DNA of 64,000 nucleotides from Vigna angularis (taxonomy: Eukaryota > Streptophyta > Magnoliopsida > Fabales > Fabaceae), in NCBI RefSeq assembly GCF_016808095.1, contig NC_068973.1:36140077-36204076 (forward strand), read 5' to 3'. The position numbers and the translations under genes are program-made. Positions 12,061 to 21,232 of the stretch are shown here, piece after piece. The notes under the pieces are model-generated. The model saw only the letters and a program-made list of their open reading frames with translations. It ran no database searches and was not told the origin of the DNA. Each line of letters starts with the position of its first letter. Position 1 is the first letter of the stretch.

Positions 12061-12492
12061 ATGATGCACATGACCTTTTACTGGAGCCGGAAGGTGAATC
12101 TCCTGATTGATTCCTGGCGGACCGAGGATTGGACCCATTATCTTCTCACCCTTCTTGCCTGCCTCATGGTTTCCGCTTTCTATCAGTTAATTGAGAATTG
12201 CAGAATTCGCCTCAAGCTCATTGGTGCTGGAAAGCCCTTCCCGTCAGAGATACAGACCCCTCTGTTGCAGCGGAAGCTCACCGGAAACGGAGACAAGTTG
12301 GGCGTGAAGGTCGCTGGGGCGATTCTCTTTGGGCTGAGCTCGGTCATAGGGTATTTGTTGATGTTATCGGTTATGTCCTTCAACGGAGGGGTCTTTGTGG
12401 CCATAGTCGTGGGTCTCGTTGTTGGTTACTTTTTCTTCAGGAACGAGGGTGAAGATTCCATTTTAGTAGACACTTCTTGCGCCTGTGCTTAA
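12061..12492 (+). CDS. COPT5: COPT5-like copper transporter (Ctr family), 143 aa
   Basis: A single-exon gene, starting at the first of two adjacent ATGs; the second falls at codon 2. The N terminus MMHMTFYW is the Met/His copper-acquisition motif of COPT5-type proteins. Three membrane segments follow: about residues 27-44, 84-105 and 109-126. The family's M-x3-M is at Met101/Met105 and G-x3-G at Gly118/Gly122. The C terminus carries a Cys-Ala-Cys copper ligand at 140-142. Length is normal for the family. In Arabidopsis COPT5 acts in the vacuolar or prevacuolar membrane, exporting copper from the vacuole. The short extracellular region without extra Met clusters favours COPT5 over the plasma-membrane COPT1/2 group. 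The loop between TM1 and TM2 (about residues 55-80) looks variable. Confidence 0.93.
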   Translation: MMHMTFYWSRKVNLLIDSWRTEDWTHYLLTLLACLMVSAFYQLIENCRIRLKLIGAGKPFPSEIQTPLLQRKLTGNGDKLGVKVAGAILFGLSSVIGYLLMLSVMSFNGGVFVAIVVGLVVGYFFFRNEGEDSILVDTSCACA

Positions 12493-13354
<862 letters not shown>

Positions 13355-13436
13355 GGTTTGCTAACGCGCGTACGTCTCTTTTTCAGTTGGTACATTTTAG
13401 CAATGTGTAGCGGATTTTAGTAGACAAAAATATCCT

Positions 13437-13554
<118 letters not shown>

Positions 13555-13738
13555 TTCTATGTTTTAAGGTTAAGGGTATTTTAATAATTTTCATTCTCAA
13601 AACTTAAAAAAAAAAAGAAACCCCGAAACCCTTACTCACCTCTCTCATTCCTCTCAATCCTTTCTCTTTCATCTCTCTCACTCCACCCTTTTCTCTGTCA
13701 TCCTACTGTAGTTCCAATTGAAAAAATCAGAAACACTT

Positions 13739-13862
13739 GTCTTTGTAAAGAGCTGAGTCATTAACATATTCACCTTCAGACAAAGGTTCATTCATGATCT
13801 CTTCAATTTCACCATCTTCACTAATCTCTCTAATTTCATCATCTACATATGTTGAATCCCAG
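13739..13862 (-). other. Conserved acidic coding-like segment in element copy 2
   Basis: The minus-strand frame encodes the same acidic peptide as 4863-4996, with core DDEIREISEDGEIEEI. The frame is open throughout the shared stretch. The parent protein is not recognised. Confidence 0.5.
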
Positions 13863-14505
13863 GCCAATTACCAATTCTTTCGGATGTCATTATGCTTGTA
13901 AAAATTAGATAAAATTATATACAACAAAAATTATAAAAAAACTCATTATAAAGTCATTTTTTGTATGAAATTGTTTAACAAGGAGTGTTTCTAATCTTTT
14001 TTCCAAACCAATTACCAATTCCTTTGATGTCATTATGCTTGTGAAAATTAGATAAAATTAGGTAAGACAAAAAGTATAAAATAAAAACTCATTATAAAAT
14101 CATTTTTTGTAAGAAATTGTTTAACAACGAATATTTCTGATTTTTTCCAAGTCAATTACCAATTATTTTATGCTTGTGAAAATTGGATAAAATTAGATAA
14201 GACAAAAATTATAAGATGAAAACTCAGTATAAAATCATTTTTTTGTAAGATTGTTTAACGGCAAGTGTTTTTTATTTTTTCAATTGGGACTAGAGTAGGG
14301 ATGACAGAGAAAAGATTGGAGTGAGAAAGATGAAAGAGTAAGGGTTGAGAGGAATGAAAAAGGTGAATAAGGGTTTGGGGTTTCTTTTTTAGTTTTGAGA
14401 ATGAAAATTATTAAAATACCCTTAACCTTAAAACTTAGAATCAATGATATATAAGGATATTTTTGTCTACTAAAACCCGGTAGACGTAAGCGCGTTAACA
14501 AACCC

Positions 14506-15672
14506 TTATATATATATATTACGTTTGATTTTTTTTTAGATCACTATAATGTTAAAATTTCCGATAAAATTTTAAATTCCTTTTGAGTTCTATATTCAAA
14601 TGTTTTTTACATATTTATTTCAATTTAAAATATTGATTTATTATATTCGCCTATAGTACAGAAAGATATTTACAACTAGTATATAAAATCCGTTAAGTAG
14701 AAAAAAGATATTTAAATGAATATTCCAAGAGCTAAATAAATTTTTCTTCATGAATGGGATGAGAGCAAATATATTTGTAAACAAGAACGTCATACATTTG
14801 ATGGAGATTTTTCTGCAGTTTTTTTACAAAAAAATTAAGAATTTTTCACCTTTTTTTCATTCGTTAGTAATTCCTGTGAGTAATTATAGTTACTGTAGAA
14901 TTTTAAAATTGGATGAAAATTTCTTGTAAAATTTTCTATAAAATACGAAAAATATCCACAACAAATTTTTATGAAAAAAAAAATCGTAACAATTTTTCTT
15001 GTAAAAAATCAGTAGGACACTTTATCTTCAAATTTAAATTTTACAAATAATTTTCTTACACATTTTAAATTCGCAACCAATTTCTTAAAAAAAAAATTCC
15101 AACTATTTTTTCTTGCCAAATTGAATTTGTAAGTATATCTTTTTCACAAATTATTTTGCAAGAAATTCCACAAAAACTTTCTATAATAAATTAAAAAATA
15201 TATAAAATTACTCTTCGAAACCTAGTACTGTTATTTAATCCTTATATATTTTTTAATTATAATTTTATCAAAATTTAAATTCTATATTTATTGATATATT
15301 TTATATTTTAATTAAATAGACTACTTCTTAGTATTCCCTTAAATGAATATAACAGATTTAAAGTTGAATTGAACTATAATAGAAAGTAAACAAAACATAC
15401 AAATTTAAAACCATAAAAAAAATCATAAGAAAAATATGAATGAATTAAAACAAAATGATTTAGCTTATTACTTTTGTAGTTTTATTAGTCACTTTAGTTC
15501 AAAGAAGGAAATTGCAAAGATCTATCACTTTATTATATTCCAAAACCTATAGACAAATAATACAAATTAGAGACTCAATCAGTAAAATGCTTGTGTTTTT
15601 TCAATGAAAACTTGTGGGGCTAAACCTACATATTAAACAATAACATAAATCTGTGCAAGATTCTGCAGAATA
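14506..15672. other. AT-rich intergenic DNA
   Basis: A short TA tract (14506-14519) is followed by T/A-rich sequence with many AAATTTTTC/GAAAATTT-like words. No gene or element end is recognised. Confidence 0.5.
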
Positions 15673-15694
15673 CAAAGATTTGTGCTAATGGTGG
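15673..15694 (+). repeat. 22 bp direct repeat, copy 1, overlapping a perfect hairpin
   Basis: CAAAGATTTGTGCTAATGGTGG-type 22-mer (starts CAAAGATTTGTG, ends TAATGGTGG), repeated identically at 17236-17257. Its last 8 bases form the left arm of a perfect hairpin at 15687-15704 (AATGGTGG, TC loop, CCACCATT). The two copies bracket the BNR-like fragment. Confidence 0.8.
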
Positions 15695-15935
15695 TCCCAC
15701 CATTCTATTAAAGCTCTCGACTATAAACCAAACCTATAGAGATACAAATAAAATAGATACCTAAAAGTTGCCCCCACTTCCTCATAACTAGCCAAAGTAA
15801 TGAGTTTTAAAAAATACATCGAAGATTCTTGAATGCTCATGTGACTGCTATACTCTCAGCTCAACATAGAAGTTAACTAGCTAATCAAGATCAACTGCTA
15901 TTACATCACCAAGATCGGTTAGTTCTATTAGACAC

Positions 15936-16230
15936 CTCTGCCCATGCTCCGAATGAGTTATAGCTTTCAACAGAATATCCACACAGTAAGTCACCATTTT
16001 CTAGCAAGATAGGCTGAATAACAGTTCTTGAATTCAGTACCAAAAACATAAATTTGTCCTGACTGAGTTATAAACCCCAAGGCCAAAGGTACAGACAAAA
16101 TGTTACTTAGTAAGTCAGTAGTTTCAGTTTAACCTTATTCTTGATAGGTCCTAATATACCAGGAGGAAGTTGTTCTCTTTCTGTCCAGGTAATTCCTTTG
16201 TCATTTGAGCGTTTCATGAATCCATTCCAC
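15936..16230 (-). pseudogene. Two-exon fragment of a plant BNR/sialidase-like gene
   Basis: Exon 16230-16134 is bounded by TTTCAG acceptor and GTTAAA donor signals. It encodes WNGFMKRSNDKGITW and then REQLPPGILGPIKNK. Exon 16013-15936, after an ATTCAG acceptor and before GTGTCT, continues with PILLENGDLLCG and SYNSFGAWAEV. The S-x-D-x-G-x-T-W pattern is an Asp-box. The order and wording match the plant neuraminidase/BNR-repeat family, of which these exons are only a small internal part. No start, stop or remaining propeller blades are present. Usual PIxNK-P-I-LLENG continuity is restored by splicing the two exons. The product is non-functional as it stands. Confidence 0.75.
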
Positions 16231-16399
16231 CTGAAATTAAACAACCAAATTCTCCTCATTTGTTCGAAATTAACTAGAGCCTCATACATTTGAGTACGAT
16301 GACTACCAAAATGATCAATATAAAACACTTGATTCAGTAAAGAAGGCAAAAACATGTTAAGATGAATATTGAATTGATATTCCATCTTTAAAACAATTG

Positions 16400-16641
16400 T
16401 TTTCTATAAAACTTAACATTCAAATGAAGAGATTTCCAGATTTGCTGTTCCTTAATTAAAAAAATAAGCATTTCCCGAAAGAAAATGTTCTGGTGTGTAT
16501 TCTAAAAAGATTAAGACCGATTTTCTATAAAACTTAACATGAAATGAAGAGATTTCCAGATTTGCTGTTCCTTAATTACAAAAATAAGCATATCCTGAAA
16601 GAATGTGTGCTGGTGTGTATTACTAAAAAGATTAAGACCGA
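16400..16641 (+). repeat. 121 bp tandem duplication
   Basis: Two adjacent units (16400-16520 and 16521-16641) start TTTTCTATAAAACTTAACAT and end GATTAAGACCGA. They differ by a few substitutions and small indels. They lie inside the gene-fragment cluster, in intron-like DNA upstream of the BNR-like exons. Confidence 0.88.
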
Positions 16642-17235
16642 TTTAAAATTACCTACATTTTACTAGAGAGTGATATTGAGTACCAAAACATGGATCTCAA
16701 TCAATGGAGTGTCACACATTCATACTTGGGAATGTAGACTTTCCATAATGCATGGTGATACCACTTCAAAGATTCTTAACCATAAAAAGATACAAAAGCA
16801 CCCATGAAAACAAAAAGAATCAAGTTGACGTAGTGTGGAATCCCATTCCCAGCCAATGTATAATCCTACTTTATGTAGGATGTTGCAGAATAAAGAAATA
16901 GGTAGGAAATATTGTTATAATTGCAATTTTGTATACAATAAAGGATGAACTTCCCTCTTTACAAAGGGAGAACATTTTACCAAAATCGGGATCATATCTC
17001 AATTGTGTAGGACATGGGTGCAAAAGGAAGGGAATTTTGGCAAAAAAGAATAAGTTTGATGGTGTATAAAGTAATTATTCCCTATGGTTTTGTTTTCTAC
17101 AGAAAATGTGGAGATGTTGTGCTAATTGTTTTCCTCCTTCCAATTGTCATATAATCACTAAAAATTAAGCTTATAAGTGTTCCTAATTTCTTCAATCAAA
17201 GGAATCTTATCTTACCGTCAAATAGAGAATAGCTG

Positions 17236-17257
17236 CAAAGATTTGTGCTAATGGTGG
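17236..17257 (+). repeat. 22 bp direct repeat, copy 2
   Basis: Identical to 15673-15694, but here the sequence continues TAATTTAATC, without the hairpin's right arm. It lies just past the 3' side of the HIR exon fragment. Confidence 0.8.
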
Positions 17258-17264
17258 TAATTTA

Positions 17265-17397
17265 ATCAAAGACATAGGACTGTATCTGTGCTCTGGTATT
17301 GCTGAGTTTGTAGTAAGCATCCGCTGCCTTTTCTGCCAATGCTCGATATTGGATAGAAGCAACCACAGTAACAAACACATTATCCTCCTGATGGAAT
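17265..17397 (-). pseudogene. Single exon of a HIR-type (hypersensitive-induced response, band-7/SPFH) gene
   Basis: The minus-strand frame after a CATCAG acceptor reads [20 protein letters not shown], then [10 protein letters not shown] and ending QSYVFD, followed by TAA. This matches the SPFH/band-7 segment of plant HIR proteins (family consensus [14 protein letters not shown]...AYVFD) almost residue for residue. About 44 codons of a protein normally near 285 residues are present. The exon sits downstream of, and on the same strand as, a UDP-GlcNAc pyrophosphorylase fragment, which is not a natural gene order. No neighbouring HIR exons are recognisable. Confidence 0.8.
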
Positions 17398-17669
17398 GCA
17401 TCACAACATCCGATAATTCATCATTTCAGCCATTACTGAGATGAATATATGTTCAACCATTTGCAGGAAAAGAAATGACCAAAACAAAGTATTGTTAGAT
17501 ATGTCATACAAGCTCTCCTGAATTCGGGTGCTTGCTCGATCTTAACTTGGTTAGCATTTCATTATACGAGTGAAGATAAAATATTTGACATATTTTTCTC
17601 CTGCAAAGCAAATAAGAAAGTTGGTATCATTAACTGTTTAACAAAATAAGAGAACAGATTCAAATATAC

Positions 17670-18248
17670 CTGGCCACCGGATAAAAGCAACACAGCTAAC
17701 TTGCCATCTGAAATAGCCTTCAACCCCATTTTCCACCGTCTCTCACGATCCTCCTGGCTTCTCTCCTCCACCGTAGACACACTGCTCTCCGGCACTGGCT
17801 CAATGACCGCCGACGGCAACCCTAGCAAGCAATCACAATTCAGCCACAGGAGGCAAACAAACAATCACTAACAAATGCACATGAAGGGAAGAAATCGATT
17901 GGATTAATTAACAAACACGGAGTCACTTATTAACATCAAAACCTTGAAATCGTAGCGAGCATTGAATAATCCGACCAATTCGCCAAAAATCTCAACTCTG
18001 CAACACGGAACACAATTAGCGAATCTGGAGCTCGGGATTCTAACCGGAGGCGAAAAGAGGGAATTGGATCGAGAAAAGTTAATTACCTCAATGTCCTTGA
18101 TGAGGAGGTCAGGTTTCTCGGGGAAGAGCTCATACCAGAGGGCGAAAGCATCTTCCTGACCGAAGTCTCTGAGTCTCTCGGGGAGAGCTTGCGACGGCGG
18201 AGAAACGATGTCGTTGCCTTCGAGTCCCACCGACGACGGTTCCCTCAT
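17670..18248 (-). pseudogene. 5' fragment of UDP-N-acetylglucosamine pyrophosphorylase with in-frame stop
   Basis: Exons: 18248-18087 (from ATG, 54 codons), 17997-17943 (55 bp) and 17821-17670 (152 bp). All have GT-AG borders and matching phases. Exon 1 contains RLRDFGQEDAFALW and LLIKDIE. Exon 3 contains GLPSAVIEPVPES, WKMGLKAISDGKLAV and LLLSGGQ, just before the GTRLG nucleotide-binding loop of the family. Exon 2 aligns with the family's ESLDLPRIDRIIRCSL stretch as ES*DFWRIGRIIQCSL: the Leu codon is now TGA at 17994-17992. An alternative acceptor two bases later shifts the frame and also stops. The catalytic body of the enzyme is missing. The intact enzyme makes UDP-GlcNAc from GlcNAc-1-P and UTP in the cytosol. 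Confidence 0.85.
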
Positions 18249-18723
18249 TTCTCAATCTTTCTTCGATTTCGATTCAGATCTCAAGTTGTGAAGAGAGAGG
18301 GAGGTTGAAGGTTTTGTTAAAGAGACAGGGAAACAGTGGTGAGGAAAGAATCAAATCGATAGTGAGGTAATAAATAATTTTAAAATATTAATTTCTATTC
18401 CAGCAGTGTATTTTCCTCGGAAAAATATGTATGAAAAAACTACATATAAGTATAGTGTAGAATACTAAAACGTAGAATTTTTATATGTAAGAACGATAAT
18501 AAAGAGTATATACATTAAATAATTAAATATTTTGTAAAAACAAATCAATATAAATGAAACATAACTATTTAACATTACAACACACAAACACGATATAGAG
18601 GAGAATTGAATTGCTCTGAAATGAGTAATTAGAGAAGATGGATACAATAAAATAAAATAAAATAAAAAATAGAGAAACAAGGAAGTTGACTGATTGATGA
18701 GGTCTTCGAAGGACGTGAGCATT
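18249..18723. other. Captured leader of the pyrophosphorylase fragment, then 3' flank of a DUF247 gene
   Basis: 18249-18350 is C/T-rich in the minus orientation and looks like a copied 5' UTR. From about 18465 the DNA is the 3' UTR and flank of the next gene. The hydrophobic minus-strand frame here is T-rich 3' UTR. Confidence 0.5.
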
Positions 18724-19959
18724 CTAAGATTGTTTTATCTGCCAGATTGAGCAAATTGTTTGAACAAAAGAGAGAATAAGAACAACAATAGCAGCAACGG
18801 TAGCAGCGGTTTGCCAAGGACTTTTACAGTAATCACGTCTGAGAGTTGACTTCAACTTAAGACGACGACTTTTATACGAAGCATCCAAGTCCTGCCATAG
18901 AGAAACGTAATCAGAACTAAAATCTTTGAGAACAATATTTCTGCAAAGACGTTTAGTCCTTTCAGCCGCAGAATCACTGTCCCCTAATAAGTTCCTCATA
19001 ATTCCCGCTCTAACCAGTACATCCACATCCTTACCTGTGTTTACTAGGTATTGCAGAACAAGAGCATACTCTGTTATGTAGCCATCATCAGGATAGTGAA
19101 ACTGCTCCAAAGCCACCATATTGCGAAACAAAAGTTCAGTACCATCATCCACTCTGAATTTTGGTATTTTAAGAACCTTTCTTGAAAAACTCAAGTTTAG
19201 AAAGCACTTACTTTCGTTGGTTTCAAACCTTATTCCTGCTTCTGACAGCTTAGTAACACTGGGAATTTGCTGCCATTGGCTACTCCTTGTAGTTTGTTTT
19301 CTTCCACATAAGTAAAAATTTCGTAACAAATCTGTGAAATGGTGACATGTTGGGATAAGATTTGGAGACAAATCTAACCTATTGAAAAAGTCAAAGTATT
19401 TAAATGTAAGCAGGATGAATGAAGGAATGTCACTGTCACCACCGCCAATAGATAGGGAAAAGAGATCGTGAAGAACAAAAAAAGGAACTTGGTTCTCAAG
19501 CAACAACAAATCATATAATATCATAAATCCAAACCATGGTGTTGAAAGATACTTGTCATATGTCTTATAGTGAGTTGTCCAAAAGAGTTCGAGTATAAAT
19601 CCGGAATCCACACAGATTATCTCTACCAGTTCCTTCGGGCTAAACTCAAGTACGTCTGAGTAGCATTGACGAATTTGGAGCTCCTTACCTGCTATATAAT
19701 TGATCCAGCTTTCCATCCTTGTGTTGGTTCGTTCAAGAAATGACTTGCAATACGTTAGTTTGTGTCTTTCCATGTTCTGAAGATGGGAGTTGTTATGGTG
19801 ATAAGGGCCTATGGAAACAACCTTTGGGGTGTAAGCTTCATGGTTGATTTGGCGAATAAGTAAAGGTACTCTGTAGATGCAGCACTCTTCAGATATGGGT
19901 GGGTTTGCTTTCTCCAGCATTCCTTGAACATGGATCACAACATCATCCATGTTCATCAT
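18724..19959 (-). CDS. DUF247 (UPF0481) protein, type 1, 411 aa
   Basis: A complete single-exon gene starting MMNMDDVVIHVQ. Family hallmarks in order: CCIYRVP (about residues 26-32), YTPKVVSIGPYHH, MERHKLTYCKSF, the acidic VDSGFILELFW block, LLLLENQVPFFVL, HFTDLL, LSEAGIRF, LFRNMVALEQ, and a C-terminal STLRRDYC-SPWQTAA followed by one membrane helix (about 384-405). Length is normal for the family. DUF247 proteins are plant-specific, mostly membrane-anchored by this C-terminal helix, with no assigned biochemical activity. Some grass members determine pollen self-incompatibility specificity. The upstream DNA (19960-20280) resembles that of the plus-strand gene at 51579, so the two are inverted duplicates. 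Confidence 0.93.
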   Translation of the reverse strand: MMNMDDVVIHVQGMLEKANPPISEECCIYRVPLLIRQINHEAYTPKVVSIGPYHHNNSHLQNMERHKLTYCKSFLERTNTRMESWINYIAGKELQIRQCYSDVLEFSPKELVEIICVDSGFILELFWTTHYKTYDKYLSTPWFGFMILYDLLLLENQVPFFVLHDLFSLSIGGGDSDIPSFILLTFKYFDFFNRLDLSPNLIPTCHHFTDLLRNFYLCGRKQTTRSSQWQQIPSVTKLSEAGIRFETNESKCFLNLSFSRKVLKIPKFRVDDGTELLFRNMVALEQFHYPDDGYITEYALVLQYLVNTGKDVDVLVRAGIMRNLLGDSDSAAERTKRLCRNIVLKDFSSDYVSLWQDLDASYKSRRLKLKSTLRRDYCKSPWQTAATVAAIVVLILSFVQTICSIWQIKQS

Positions 19960-21232
19960 TCTACTAATCTAAATATTAAAAAATGTAACTAGTAAGGTAG
20001 AGTCAGAAACTAAAACCAGAATTAAAATGATCAATTTATCACATAATCTGACAGTAGGACATTGTGGCTGATCCATCCCTCTTTTCCCTGATCCATCTAT
20101 TTATATGTCAATCACGCACCTAAACTTATTATTGTGCATTTTTTTTATATTTACATCATTCATTAGGCTATATTAATTTTAGTCAAGTTGTAGAAATATT
20201 TTTTTAGTCAGAAAGTTGCCGAGGAAGGGCAATAAAATGAAGAAACTATGAACATTCCATTCCAAATTCAGCAACTACGTTTAATCTCTCATCGTGGTGT
20301 TAAAATCCTAACCATAATTGTTGATTACTCCACACACAAAATAATCTGATTAATTTAAGTTCATTTAATTCAAATGATAATTCTGAATTGGTCTTCTTGT
20401 TTGTTAGACAAATAAATTATTAGATGTTCTCGAATTAGTCTTCTGTCGTTTGTTAGATGAATAAATTATTAGATGATTGTTAAGCGTTGAAATGTATTTA
20501 TTTTATAACGTGATAAAATTATACTTATTTTGCATTGAGATTGATAATATCTTTTGTAATTATATTAAAAATGAAAATGGATAATACGTGATGCATGGAA
20601 AATTATACTTTATCCTAATGTTTTTTTCTAAGTAATTGATGAATATGATTTAATTGGAAAATTTACAATCAGTGAAATGTAAAGTAAAAACGTTGAATAA
20701 CTAATTAATTTGGTGGAAGAACGTGAAATTACTATAAAAGCTAAGAATAAAGATTCCTTGACACACCTAAATATTTTACATTCATTTGATATTATCTTTA
20801 CTTACTTTTTATTCTCTTTTTTTTAAACAATACAAAAACTTATTCTTATAACCTGTGTCAAATAAATGTAAAAGTGTGTCATGGTATCATTACTAAAAAA
20901 TTAACTAAAAAAAATTGTTTATGGTCATGTAACCATAAAACAGAACCATCATCACCAAGTAAGGACAGCTTAATTTGTCATTACTTTCCGTGACTATTTT
21001 ATAAAAGTTTAGAAAAACTTTATTCTAAGTGAATTTAATTCATACATGTAAAAAGAGACATTCTTCTAGTGGTCTGTTTAATCTCCCCCGGTGGGTGATA
21101 GTTTCCATTATCCGTGTTTGTTTGAGTGTGGAAAAACCTTCATATGAGTGTGAACCAGAAAATTGAGAAGAGAAGAACCAAATAACAAGATTTCTAACCT
21201 CTTATTATTCAGTCATGTCCACAATCTATAAA
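19960..21232. other. Upstream region of the DUF247 gene and intergenic DNA
   Basis: The first ~300 bases are homologous to the region before 51579 (shared AAATAGATGGATCAG and TTTAGGTG words). Around 20390-20490 a TTTGTTAGA-AATAAATTATTAGATG motif is repeated twice; a longer array of it is at 53577-53710. Near 21085 the minus strand has CCGGGGGAGATT, which resembles a copia polypurine tract, but no LTR follows. Confidence 0.5.

Larger units (their letters stand above)
15673..18461 (-). mobile_element. Cluster of captured gene fragments, candidate Helitron or Pack-type element
   Basis: Intron-containing pieces of three unrelated genes lie in the same minus orientation: UDP-GlcNAc pyrophosphorylase exons 1-3 (18248-17670), one HIR/band-7 exon (17397-17265) and two BNR/sialidase-like exons (16230-15936). 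Retained introns and splice sites mean genomic DNA was copied, not cDNA. Several same-strand fragments from different genes is the classical signature of Helitron capture. On the minus strand TCTACACTATAC starts at 18461 and resembles Helitron 5' ends. A perfect 8 bp-stem hairpin lies at 15687-15704. The host base before the 5' candidate is T rather than A, and no CTRR terminus sits at the usual distance from the hairpin. The boundaries are therefore unproven. Confidence 0.45.

Noticed and set aside
18465..18722. Hydrophobic 85-residue frame downstream of a DUF247 gene, with similar frames at 41979-42164 and 52839-53093
   Set aside because: All three are T-rich 3' UTRs of homologous genes. 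Apparent similarity comes from the duplication, frames and lengths are not conserved, and no signal-peptide gene analogous to a grass stigma determinant is convincing.
21060..21120. CCGGGGGAGATT polypurine-like tract suggesting a 3' LTR for copia A
   Set aside because: No sequence resembling LTR A follows it, so it cannot be assigned to that element.
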